A DNA stretch of 39,114 nt from CAZEGV01 sp964511645 (GTDB taxonomy: Bacteria; Bacteroidota; Bacteroidia; Cytophagales; JAAEPT01). Shown here one piece after another: positions 25,701-34,038 of the stretch; positions within the stretch are counted from its first letter, which is position 1; each line of letters starts with the position of its first letter. The notes beneath the pieces are model-generated. The model was not told where the DNA came from and did no database searches. It saw only the letters and a list, made by a program, of their open reading frames with translations. Where the stretch lies: assembly GCA_964511645.1 (NCBI GenBank), contig CAZEGV010000024.1, positions 1 through 39,114 on the forward strand, written 5' to 3'. A program made the position numbers and the translations under genes.

Positions 25701-26426
25701 TTAACTAAGTATTTCTTTTTCTAATCGAATTGCTTTAGGAAACAAAATATTGTTTTCTAAATGAATATGTTGAAAAAGATCATTTTGAAACTCTTCAAGA
25801 GAAGCATACAAAGCTCTGAACGTGTTACAAGCATCTTCTGGTGGAGTGAAATTATTAGTTAGCTCAGCTATTTTGTGGATAATATCCCCAGCTCCATCAT
25901 GCTCTGCTTCCATCATGTTGATAGGGTTTTGGATAGTGCCAAAAGGTGGAGCATCCATTTTTTCACCTGCTTTTTTCGCTTCTGATAATTGTTTGATATA
26001 AGGAAATAAAATCATTTCTTCTTTGTGCATATGCTGATTTAACTCTGCCGCTATATCATGAAATAGTTTGTTAATTTCTACAACTTCTGTATAATGATGT
26101 CCATGAACATTGGCTACTTTATCCGAATATTGAATAATAATATCACTAGATTCGGTTACAAATTTGTGGTGAGTATTAATAATATAATCCGAAAGAAAAT
26201 CTAAATCCCAAGAATTAAAATCTAACTGGTTTTTTTCTCTACCAGTAGTTAGGTTCGAAAGATCTTCTTTTATTTGATTATAATCTACTCCTTTTTTTTC
26301 GCAGATAGATTTTACAGATACATTTCCTCCACAACAAAAATCAATTCCATTTTTTTTGAAAATATCAGCAGTTTTAATATTTTCTGTAACAATCTCTGCT
26401 ACAGTTTTATTGTCTATATCAATCAT
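25701..26426 (-). CDS. scdA: Di-iron Fe-S cluster repair protein (ScdA/YtfE/RIC/DnrN family)
   Basis: 241 residues. The N-terminal ScdA_N (DUF542) domain carries the FCCGG motif (Cys31, Cys32). The rest is a hemerythrin-type four-helix bundle with several His and Glu ligands for a di-iron centre (INTHHKF, HVHGHHY, HMHKEEM, EAEHDGAGD, HIHLENNILFP). RIC proteins repair iron-sulfur centres damaged by NO or oxidative stress and are often induced by NO. Its place at the edge of the nir/nor region fits protection against NO made by NirK and NirS. It is separated from the upstream porin gene by a terminator, so it probably has its own promoter. Confidence 0.93.
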   Translation of the reverse strand: MIDIDNKTVAEIVTENIKTADIFKKNGIDFCCGGNVSVKSICEKKGVDYNQIKEDLSNLTTGREKNQLDFNSWDLDFLSDYIINTHHKFVTESSDIIIQYSDKVANVHGHHYTEVVEINKLFHDIAAELNQHMHKEEMILFPYIKQLSEAKKAGEKMDAPPFGTIQNPINMMEAEHDGAGDIIHKIAELTNNFTPPEDACNTFRALYASLEEFQNDLFQHIHLENNILFPKAIRLEKEILS

Positions 26427-26465
26427 TAGTTATATTATTTATTAGATTATCATTATTTAATAAGA

Positions 26466-26493
26466 AAAGGGTAAGTAGATATACTTACCCTTT
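26466..26493 (-). terminator. Terminator after the porin gene
   Basis: A 12-bp perfect stem (AAAGGGTAAGTA with TACTTACCCTTT) closes a GATA loop, 18 bp beyond the porin stop. On the minus strand it runs into TTTTCTTATT. Confidence 0.8.
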
Positions 26494-26511
26494 AATTCAC
26501 TGAAATAGTAT

Positions 26512-27813
26512 TTAGATAAATTTAGGTTTAAACACAAGCATCACCCAAGCCCAGTTTTGTATCTTACTTTTGTCACCACCTTTTAGTAACTCAAGCCCTT
26601 TGTCTGCAAATAGGTGAGAATATCCTATTTTAAACGTTACTGCTTTATTTACTTTTTTAGCCAGTACCAAATCAATTTCATTTCCTAACGCTTGACTACT
26701 AGCCGCTACACCAGGTGCTTTTTCAATGGTATTGGCAGATGAGAAATTATGAAAAGCCCAGATGAATTTAGCTTTTTTGCTTAGCTTGTGAGTACCATAA
26801 ATATAGTTGTCTTGAAGACCAACACTACCAACGTGATTTCCTACATAAAAGTAATCCATCCAACCATTAAATTTGTGATTAGTACCATAAAAAGGAGTAA
26901 AAGCATTATTTGTTTTAGCTGTTTGTTTCACTCCATCATTACCAGATTGTCTTTCAAAACCACCTCTTAATGTGAAGCTGTTAGTTACTTTATAAGTAAG
27001 ATCAAGATTAACTAAATAAGCAGATAATGAGTTTTTGTCACCATCTAAGCCCATTTGATAATAAAGATTACTGCTCAATTTTAACTTTTTGCTTGCTTTG
27101 TATATAAATCTACCACCTACCGTTTGGCTAAACTCTATACTTTGTTCAGTAATCTTGCCAGCAGTGTCTAGTTTGTTGATAGGCTTACCATTGTTCAAAA
27201 CCAAGAAGCTAGCATTAAAGTCACTACTATCCTTATCGCCTAAGTGATACCATAAGTATTGGAATGTTTTATAACTTTTAGGAATTGTATAGATACTATT
27301 TCTTAAGCTAGGCTTGTTTTGATTCCAAGCAGCACCTAAATGTAATTTGTTTTTATATTTTAGTACAGCCACATCATGAGATCTAGCTTGCTGAGCCCAT
27401 CCTACACTACCAAAAATTCTATGATCATCATAAATTAACTCTTGGCGACCAGCCTTCAAACTGAAATCTTTAGCTAATCCCCAGTCAACCCAAGCTTGAT
27501 GAATACTGAATAGACCATCTGCTAGAACCAATTGAGATTGACTCCCCCAAGTTCTAATATCTTGCAACACAAGCCCAACTTTAATCTTGTTAAGCGTGTC
27601 ATTATAATTAATGTTTAGTCTCGTACGTTGAGTGGTGAATACACCTACCTGATCCCCTTTTTTTACCAAAGATTTTGATCCGTGAGCAAATTCAGTTCTA
27701 GGTCTTATTTCTCCACTTAGATTAAATTGAGCCTGAGCCTGAATACCAGCTATTGCAAAAAACAATGTGCTTAAAATAAATTTACCGATTTTTAAACTAT
27801 CTTTTTTCATCAT
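26512..27813 (-). CDS. Alginate-export-family outer-membrane porin
   Basis: 433 residues with a signal peptide (cleavage after IQAQA, ~27) and a beta-barrel. The start matches alginate_exp family proteins: FNLSGEIRPRTEFAHG, RTRLNINY, QDIRTWG, HQAWVDWGL and FSLKAGRQELIYDDHRIFG. The C-terminal half has alternating aromatic strands and ends in a terminal aromatic. Family members in Bacteroidota often lie near respiratory nitrogen genes, so nitrite or nitrate entry is a reasonable inference; export of alginate is not suggested by any neighbour. Two start Met codons are possible (27813, 27810). A three-way-junction repeat and the AraC gene lie upstream. Confidence 0.8.
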   Translation of the reverse strand: MMKKDSLKIGKFILSTLFFAIAGIQAQAQFNLSGEIRPRTEFAHGSKSLVKKGDQVGVFTTQRTRLNINYNDTLNKIKVGLVLQDIRTWGSQSQLVLADGLFSIHQAWVDWGLAKDFSLKAGRQELIYDDHRIFGSVGWAQQARSHDVAVLKYKNKLHLGAAWNQNKPSLRNSIYTIPKSYKTFQYLWYHLGDKDSSDFNASFLVLNNGKPINKLDTAGKITEQSIEFSQTVGGRFIYKASKKLKLSSNLYYQMGLDGDKNSLSAYLVNLDLTYKVTNSFTLRGGFERQSGNDGVKQTAKTNNAFTPFYGTNHKFNGWMDYFYVGNHVGSVGLQDNYIYGTHKLSKKAKFIWAFHNFSSANTIEKAPGVAASSQALGNEIDLVLAKKVNKAVTFKIGYSHLFADKGLELLKGGDKSKIQNWAWVMLVFKPKFI

Positions 27814-27919
27814 CCTATTTTTGTTGGTTTTAATATTTTGTGAAGATAGGTGCTGGTCCTGAGATATTTAATGATGCCAGTAATTGTTAAACGTGACTTT
27901 TGTTAGTTTCTTTATTGTG

Positions 27920-28107
27920 GGGCTTTCACCCACTCGCCAAAAAGGCGATCTCGTGGGTGTCGGGTCATTCGTTCCCAATCTTTTTTATTTTCTGATTTAG
28001 TTCATACCGAACTTGTTTGTGTCAGTTTGAGTCTGTCGAAGACAAAGCAAACTTTAATCATCAAAAATCAGAAAATAAAAAAGGATTTCCACTGCTACCC
28101 CTAAGCC
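27920..28107 (-). repeat. Three-way-junction palindromic repeat, copy 2 (inverted)
   Basis: The outer stem is GGCTT 27921-27925 with AAGCC 28103-28107. Arm B is CACCCAC 27927-27933 with GTGGGTG 27953-27959, plus CGCC/GGCG inside. Arm A base is GGGT 27962-27965 with ACCC 28097-28100. Conserved strands CGTTCCCAATCTT (27970-27982) and AAGGATTTCCACTGC (28081-28095) are exact reverse complements of copy 1. A 19-bp perfect stem (27980-27998 with 28065-28083) holds a further hairpin at 28024-28053. It fills much of the 408-bp gap between the porin and AraC genes; the rest of that gap holds only the dyad at 28143. Confidence 0.8.
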
Positions 28108-28142
28108 TTTTTATCTGAAATTAAAGAAGGATAAGTGGGAGG

Positions 28143-28157
28143 GTAGATAATATCTAC
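28143..28157. promoter_or_regulatory. Operator-like dyad upstream of the AraC gene
   Basis: GTAGATA-A-TATCTAC is a perfect 7-bp inverted repeat with a one-base centre, 65 bp before the AraC start. It may bind the regulator itself or another dimer. AraC sites are usually direct repeats, so the link is uncertain. Confidence 0.35.
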
Positions 28158-28221
28158 TTAATATTGCCAACTTTAATGATTTGAATCCGTAGTCAAGTAA
28201 GATTACTGATTAATTATAAAA

Positions 28222-29139
28222 ATGAAACCTGAATATTTCCAAGATATCATAGAAAGGATAGACGTTGAGTATTATCGTGTGCGTCACTTTCAGGTGGATG
28301 AATCAGTGTTTGTACACGAATATCAAGACCGAGCAGATACAATACTTATCGCTAATGACACTAGCACAATCTCTTATGGACTTCGTCGCCCCCATTTGAG
28401 CAGGGGAGGGGGGCTGTATATTCCTAGTGGTTATAAAGTACCACTAAGATTTGGGCAAGGAAAAAGACAACAGGTAGAAGTAGCCAATAGAAGCGTGTTC
28501 CAAGAAAAATATTTTTCTATTTCAGGCCTGACAAATACAAAATCTAATTTTACGATGATCTCTTTGGATGTAAGGATACTCTCTACATTTAATTTATTTA
28601 ACACACTTAATATTCCTGCTTTTTTGATTCAAAATAATCCAATGATTATGCGTACCGCAAAAGAAATGCTGAGAGAACGGGTACATGAGACTGATGGTTT
28701 TAGAAAAGTATTGGACTTATTGTCTTGCAGGTTTGTCATAGAAGTGATGAGATATTTACATCATAACGAGCTGTTTACAGATAAGTTTGAAGATGATACA
28801 CTTCAAATTAAAGATTCTCGTTTGTTGAATGTATTGAGTTATATCAATAATAATTTAGATAAGGACTTGTCTAATGTAGTATTGGCGGATGTTTCTAATC
28901 TTTCGGAAGAGTATTTTGGACAAATGTTTAAACGCCTAATGAAAGGAAATGTACAGCAATTTATAGAGAATAGACGCATGCAACGTTCGGTAGAGTTATT
29001 GAGAGAAACAAATTTGACGATAGGAGAAATCTCTAAGGAAGTAGGTTATGCTGATATGGGGTATTTTTGTAGAAGGTTTAAAAATTATTTTGATGTATCT
29101 ACTACCGAGTTTAAAAAACAAGAAGCAGGGTCATTTTAG
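28222..29139 (+). CDS. AraC-family transcriptional regulator
   Basis: 305 residues: an N-terminal cupin-like sensor part (~15-150) and a C-terminal AraC double helix-turn-helix (~200-300). The DNA-binding part shows NNNLDKDLSNVVLADVSNLS, YFGQMFKRLMKGNVQQFIENRRMQRSVELL and the hallmark TIGEISKEVGYADMGYFCRRFKNYF. It is divergent from the porin gene and is the only transcription factor in the denitrification region, so it may control the porin or the nir/nor genes. The effector cannot be read from the sequence; no Cys or His cluster that would bind metal or NO is evident in the sensor. Confidence 0.9.
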   Translation: MKPEYFQDIIERIDVEYYRVRHFQVDESVFVHEYQDRADTILIANDTSTISYGLRRPHLSRGGGLYIPSGYKVPLRFGQGKRQQVEVANRSVFQEKYFSISGLTNTKSNFTMISLDVRILSTFNLFNTLNIPAFLIQNNPMIMRTAKEMLRERVHETDGFRKVLDLLSCRFVIEVMRYLHHNELFTDKFEDDTLQIKDSRLLNVLSYINNNLDKDLSNVVLADVSNLSEEYFGQMFKRLMKGNVQQFIENRRMQRSVELLRETNLTIGEISKEVGYADMGYFCRRFKNYFDVSTTEFKKQEAGSF

Positions 29140-29255
29140 CGATTGGGTAGGATGCGTTAATTCGTTAGTGGGTGGTAGTAGGACATGGTAGAAATGATAT
29201 GGGATAAGTAGGGATAGTGACCTGACGAGCTTTTTTTTATGAGGAAGAAAACACC

Positions 29256-30524
29256 CTAATATTTATATTTATTTTTCCAGAGTTGTTTGAGTTTGGTTTG
29301 AATTTCTTGTTCTCTAGGGTTGTTGTTGGGTTGGTAGAATGTTGTGCCTTTGATTTTGTCGGGCATAAACTCTTGTTCTACAAAATTCCTGTCGTAACTG
29401 TGGGCATATTTATAGTTTTTACCATAACCAAGGTCTTTGTTGAGCTTAGTGTAAGCACCTCTCAAGTGTAGTGGTACGGGTAAATTCGGGTTTTCTTTTA
29501 CGCTTCTTTGGGCATGATTAATGGCTTCGTATGAGGCGTTGCTTTTGGCAGAAGCAGCAAGATAAATAGTGGTTTGAGAAAGTGTAATCCTAGCTTCTGG
29601 ATAACCAATGACATTGACAGCTTGGAAACAGTTGTTTGCCATGATTATTGCGGTAGGGTTGGCGTTTCCAATATCTTCGGATGCTAAAATCAACAATCGT
29701 CTAGCGATAAACTTAGGGTCTTCACCCCCTTCTATCATTCTGGCTAGCCAATATACGGCGGCATTGGGGTCACTTCCTCTTATCGATTTGATAAAGGCAG
29801 AGATAATGTCGTAGTGCATATCCCCTTTTTTGTCATATATAGTAGGGTTTTGTTGAGCTATTTCTTTTACAACCTTATTGGTGATTGTTTTTGTTTGGCT
29901 CGATATATTATTAACGACTAGCTCTAAGAGATTGAGTACTTTTCGAGCATCTCCTCCCGATAGCTCAAATAGAGCGTCATATTCTTTTATGTTAATTTTT
30001 AAACTCGATAGTTGTTTGTCTTGAGATAAGGCTAGTGAGATTAGTTTTTTTAAGTCCTCAGCGTTTAGGTGTTTAAGTGTGTAGACTTGACAGCGAGAGA
30101 GCAGTGCAGAGTTGACTTCAAAAGATGGGTTTTCGGTTGTAGCACCGATTAATTTGATAATTCCTTTTTCTACCGCACCAAGCAAGGCATCTTGTTGAGA
30201 TTTGTTGAAACGGTGAATCTCATCTATGAATAGGATGGCATTTTGGAAACCTTTTGATTTTTGAATAATTTCTCTGATGTCTTTCACGCCTGCATTGATT
30301 GCACTAACAGCGTAAAAAGGTGCTTTCACTTGGTTGGCAATAATGTTGGCTAGTGTTGTTTTTCCTACTCCAGGTGGTCCCCAAAATATCATAGAAGGTA
30401 TTGTATTTGACGCTATGATTTTGCGTAAAATTCCTTTTTTTCCTACCAAGTGATCTTGCCCTACAAAAGTATCAAGGGAATGAGGGCGGATTCTTTCGGC
30501 TAGCGGGATGTTCTCTCCATTCAT
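29256..30524 (-). CDS. rarA: Replication-associated recombination protein RarA (MgsA) AAA+ ATPase
   Basis: 422 residues, cytosolic, acting at stalled replication forks. Visible parts are LAERIRPHSLDTFVGQDHLVG (~8-28), Walker A GPPGVGKTT (49-57), Walker B ILFIDEIHRFNKSQQDALL (~95-115) and sensor GATTENPSFEVNSALLSR (~125-142). The C-terminal tetramerisation part has the RarA-specific SAFIKSIRGSDPNAAVYWLARMIEGGEDP and LASEDIGNANP. Length and motifs are normal. It is a housekeeping gene and marks the right edge of the denitrification region. Confidence 0.95.
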   Translation of the reverse strand: MNGENIPLAERIRPHSLDTFVGQDHLVGKKGILRKIIASNTIPSMIFWGPPGVGKTTLANIIANQVKAPFYAVSAINAGVKDIREIIQKSKGFQNAILFIDEIHRFNKSQQDALLGAVEKGIIKLIGATTENPSFEVNSALLSRCQVYTLKHLNAEDLKKLISLALSQDKQLSSLKINIKEYDALFELSGGDARKVLNLLELVVNNISSQTKTITNKVVKEIAQQNPTIYDKKGDMHYDIISAFIKSIRGSDPNAAVYWLARMIEGGEDPKFIARRLLILASEDIGNANPTAIIMANNCFQAVNVIGYPEARITLSQTTIYLAASAKSNASYEAINHAQRSVKENPNLPVPLHLRGAYTKLNKDLGYGKNYKYAHSYDRNFVEQEFMPDKIKGTTFYQPNNNPREQEIQTKLKQLWKNKYKY

Positions 30525-30622
30525 GTCTTAAAGGTAAGAGGTTTTAAAAAATGATTAGTAGATTAACTTCACTTTTTATAAACAATTCTAATAAGGTGTT
30601 TTAATGTTAAACTGGTATTACT

Positions 30623-30630
30623 TATCTTTG
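30623..30630 (+). promoter_or_regulatory. Bacteroidota -7 promoter box for the pseudouridine synthase gene
   Basis: TATCTTTG matches TANNTTTG exactly and ends 6 bp before the ATG at 30637. It lies inside the longer reading frame that begins at 30604, arguing that the ATG at 30637 is the true start and that the message is nearly leaderless. Confidence 0.5.
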
Positions 30631-30636
30631 GTTGCG

Positions 30637-31536
30637 ATGAATGATTGTAAAGTTTTAGAAAGACATCTAGCTAATAATTTAACCCCTGAGCGTTTGTTAG
30701 ACCTTGTGATGGTTTGTTTCGAGATGATTGTATCACGTAATCAAGCCAAAAAGGTAATCAAATCAAATTGTGTTTTAGTAAATAACAAAACAGGAAGAAC
30801 AGGAGATTGGATTAATAAAGGAGATGTAGTTGAGGTTTGTGAGGGTTCAGAAACTCCACCCAAAGCATATAAGATGGATTTGGAAGTTATTTACCAAGAT
30901 GGTGATTTGGCAATTGTAAACAAACCAGCAGGGTTGGTAGTGAGTGCTAATCAATATAAGACCTTACAAAATGTTTTGGTACATATATTTGAGACTTCTC
31001 CAGTGGTCGGTGGCTTGTCGTGGGCAAGACCTGTACATCGACTGGATGCTCCTACCTGTGGTCTGATGATTATTGCTAGGTCTTCTTTGGCTCTTTTAGA
31101 TTTGGGCAACCAGTTTAAAAATAATGAGATAAATAAAATTTACCAAGCAATAGCAGTGGGAGATACACCAACGTCTGGTATTATTGATTTGGCTATTGAT
31201 AATAAAAATGCTTTTACTCAATATACTGTGAGTAGAAAAGTAAATTCATTACGTAATAAGGTTTTATCTTTATTAGAATTGAAACCTAAGTCAGGGCGTA
31301 CACATCAAATTCGTAGACACCTTGCTCATTTAGGTTTTCCGATATTGGGTGATGAGCTTTATGGTGAAGAAGGAAACGTATTGAAACATCATGGACTTTA
31401 TTTAGTTGCTACTGGGCTTAAGTTCAAACATCCACGTAGTAAAAAGGAGTTGAATTTTAGCTTGCCGTTACCTCATAAGTTTGTCTCTAGGCTACAAGGA
31501 GAGCAGCGAAGGTGGGAGAAGTATAATGAGGGGTGA
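30637..31536 (+). CDS. RluA-family 23S rRNA/tRNA pseudouridine synthase
   Basis: About 299 residues from the ATG at 30637; an upstream in-frame ATG at 30604 would add 11 residues but overlaps a promoter box. An N-terminal S4 RNA-binding domain (LVMVCFEMIVSRNQAKKVIKSNCVLVNN) is followed by the catalytic domain: the catalytic Asp lies in PVHRLDAPTCGLMI, and later motifs are KPKSGRTHQIRRHLAHLGFPILGD. It converts specific uridines to pseudouridine. The exact RluA/C/D target cannot be assigned from motifs alone. Its 3' end is 9 bp from a convergent gene. Confidence 0.9.
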   Translation: MNDCKVLERHLANNLTPERLLDLVMVCFEMIVSRNQAKKVIKSNCVLVNNKTGRTGDWINKGDVVEVCEGSETPPKAYKMDLEVIYQDGDLAIVNKPAGLVVSANQYKTLQNVLVHIFETSPVVGGLSWARPVHRLDAPTCGLMIIARSSLALLDLGNQFKNNEINKIYQAIAVGDTPTSGIIDLAIDNKNAFTQYTVSRKVNSLRNKVLSLLELKPKSGRTHQIRRHLAHLGFPILGDELYGEEGNVLKHHGLYLVATGLKFKHPRSKKELNFSLPLPHKFVSRLQGEQRRWEKYNEG

Positions 31537-31545
31537 TAGGAATAC

Positions 31546-34038
31546 TTATAACTTTCCCCCAATCACAAAGCTTTTTTTGCTTTTGTGTTGTTCTCCACTT
31601 TCGTTAAAAGTTTCCCAAACAAGGATGTATATGCCGATGGTAGCAAGTTGGTTTTTGTCATCTACGCCATCCCAAGTGATGACCCCTTGAGTTGATAATT
31701 GCTCGTTTTGACTAAGGTTTCGGATAAGAACCCCTCGGTGGTTGTAGATACTAGCGTTAAGAATTTCCCCAGACTTTGCCGTATAAGAGATGTGAAGTAA
31801 ATCGTCAACTCCATCTTGGTCGGGACTAAATATTTTCGGTTCAATCAAAAAATCACTTTTACTAATATTGTGTCGCTGGGAATTGGCTTGAGTTGGTGTA
31901 GCACCTCCTGAGCTTTGAGAAGCCGAAAACCAATTATCAGTCAGTTGAGTAGGGGAGTTAAGTGAAATTCGCTCTAAAGAAACATCTTCATCATTTTTTA
32001 AAAGTTGGAAGTGCATATCCTTATTGTAATTAAATTGTTCTAATTTATGACCAAAGGTATCAATGAGTACAAAAATTCCATCATCATCATTATAAGAAGG
32101 TAGAGATGCTTCTATTATTTGAGTTGTTTTGGTGTTGGGGTAGCGTTGCTTGAGTTGGTTTGCATCTTTTGTGATGACATAATATTCGGATGGAAATAGT
32201 ATGGTGTTAGGGATGTCGAATACTTGTAAGGTGTTTCCTTGGTCGTCAGTCGCAGCTATTTTGATAGAAGCCGTACTAATGGGGTGATTACTTGTATTGA
32301 CAATCTCTACAAAATCATTGTTACCTGTACTAGGATTAAATAGAATTTCGTTGAGCAAAATATCGCCAGTACTTACAGGGTGAGCCAAAGCAATAGGGAT
32401 ATTAAACGAAAATAATTCCCCTGTACAAGTTCTAAGCTGACTCCCCGCAATTTCGTAAATGCTTGTGGAGTTCATAGGATTAGACAAGTGCCAAGCGTAT
32501 TGACGTTCTCTTAGTATAATGTTTGTGTTTGGTGTACTAGAATTCAAATTGTTTATTCCGATAGAATTTATTGAGATTTCCAAATAAGAGCTATTTGTAC
32601 GTAGTAAAATAGAATCCGCTGAGATGGGGTAGGCGGTAATAATAGGAGTAATCAAATCAGGTTTTTTGTTATCATTAAGTACGCTATTGATTTGGCTAGG
32701 AGTTCCACCAGTATGAGAAGAAGATACTTCCCAGTTTTCACTGCCACAGTTGTAATAGTTAGGATTAATCATCTCTATGCTCCAGCCACCGTGTTCTTTA
32801 TCTGGGTGGTTATAAAACGAATTGTCATAAGTAACTTGATGTATAACCGTATTTTTATCAGTACTTAAGCTGAGTTGAGTACCGTCATTGGCAAGGCTAG
32901 GAAATGAACTACTGCCAATTAGCTTCCCGTACTGACTAAACAAACCAATATTGTCTTGATGAGTAATTGTAATGTATTCTCCTGCATCAATACTGATGTT
33001 GTCAAAATTCATTATACTAGTAGAGCTACTAAATTCCCAATTGTGCAATGAAATACTTTGATTGGTATTATTGTAAAGCTCTACAAATTCAGCATCGGGA
33101 AGAAGGATAGAAGGGCTAGGATCAAAGAAAATTTCAGTAATCAATATATCTCCTTCTTGGGGTACACGAAAAGTGAACTGTAAACTTGTGTCTGATTGGT
33201 TATTACTTAGGTCTTGTATATTATTGATAACCAAGTTGATATCTGTATCTTGTATGAAATCATTAGATATAAAGTAAAAACAATGATGACTAGTATTGAT
33301 GATTTGTAGATTGTTAATACTTATTATTAAGGAATCCTTAATAATTTCTTCGTTAAAGCAAATTAAACTAGTATCTGAATTTACAAAACTGATAGATTGT
33401 ATCTGAGCAGGAGAGTTGTCTACAATGACTGTCCCGTTTATGGTTAGGCTATCATAATAAAACAAAGTAGATCGTGTAGAGGTGTACTGACTGATAAATC
33501 CAAAATGACCTTTAATGGGGTAGGTGCTATCCGTTACACTTCCTTGTAAAATATCATTGAGCCATAATTTCCAATTTCCATTATTATCTCTACTGGCTTT
33601 TATTTTGATTTCAACAGGGTTGTTGTCAATACTTTTGTTTATTCCGTCTATTATTTTTTCGCTTCCGCTAATGTCTTTTCTATACAGACTTACTTCATCA
33701 TCAGTATCCCCTATTATAACATAATAACCTTGAGAAGCATCGTTTAGTACTGTATTGTCGGCAGATAAATAAACGGTAGCTTTATTAGAGGATGAAGTTG
33801 TAGCATCGAGCCGAAAGTAAAACTCCCAACTAGCGTCACTATACGAGTTGAGCGAAGTAGAAAGGTATGCCGAAGCACTTACTGCAGGTGCGTTGAGGTG
33901 AAGTATGTTATTACTGATCTCATAAAAGCTAGTGTCTCCTTTCCATATATCAGTATTTAAAGTATTGAAATTATCATTGAATTGAGAATACCCAATAATA
34001 ATTGTAAAAATGAATTGAATTAGTATAAATTTTTTCAT
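31546..34038 (-). CDS. Exported lamin-tail-domain surface protein
   Basis: 830 residues with a signal peptide (~1-19). An N-terminal lectin/laminin-G-like region (~20-205) is followed by an Ig-like segment (~210-290) and two lamin tail domains (GDILITEIFFDPSP... at ~290-410; GDILLNEILFNPSTGNNDFVEIVN at ~555-660). The end is a FlgD-like Ig domain with FSPDQDGVDDLLHISY and ASIYNHRGVLIRNL. Such proteins are common on Bacteroidota cell surfaces and may be exported by T9SS, although the last residues are not the usual sorting tail. It is the third gene of a leftward operon and overlaps its neighbour by 4 bp. The function is unknown. Confidence 0.85.
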   Translation of the reverse strand: MKKFILIQFIFTIIIGYSQFNDNFNTLNTDIWKGDTSFYEISNNILHLNAPAVSASAYLSTSLNSYSDASWEFYFRLDATTSSSNKATVYLSADNTVLNDASQGYYVIIGDTDDEVSLYRKDISGSEKIIDGINKSIDNNPVEIKIKASRDNNGNWKLWLNDILQGSVTDSTYPIKGHFGFISQYTSTRSTLFYYDSLTINGTVIVDNSPAQIQSISFVNSDTSLICFNEEIIKDSLIISINNLQIINTSHHCFYFISNDFIQDTDINLVINNIQDLSNNQSDTSLQFTFRVPQEGDILITEIFFDPSPSILLPDAEFVELYNNTNQSISLHNWEFSSSTSIMNFDNISIDAGEYITITHQDNIGLFSQYGKLIGSSSFPSLANDGTQLSLSTDKNTVIHQVTYDNSFYNHPDKEHGGWSIEMINPNYYNCGSENWEVSSSHTGGTPSQINSVLNDNKKPDLITPIITAYPISADSILLRTNSSYLEISINSIGINNLNSSTPNTNIILRERQYAWHLSNPMNSTSIYEIAGSQLRTCTGELFSFNIPIALAHPVSTGDILLNEILFNPSTGNNDFVEIVNTSNHPISTASIKIAATDDQGNTLQVFDIPNTILFPSEYYVITKDANQLKQRYPNTKTTQIIEASLPSYNDDDGIFVLIDTFGHKLEQFNYNKDMHFQLLKNDEDVSLERISLNSPTQLTDNWFSASQSSGGATPTQANSQRHNISKSDFLIEPKIFSPDQDGVDDLLHISYTAKSGEILNASIYNHRGVLIRNLSQNEQLSTQGVITWDGVDDKNQLATIGIYILVWETFNESGEQHKSKKSFVIGGKL

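Noticed and set aside
27894..27905. TGAC-TTTT-GTTA upstream of the porin as another FNR-like site.
   Set aside because: The second half matches only partly, and a similar T-rich string also occurs at 10344-10354 next to a far better dyad, so it is probably chance in AT-rich DNA.
27920..28107. CRISPR array or simple terminator between porin and AraC genes.
   Set aside because: There are no repeated spacers. The structure is larger than a terminator and recurs at two other sites with the same layout.
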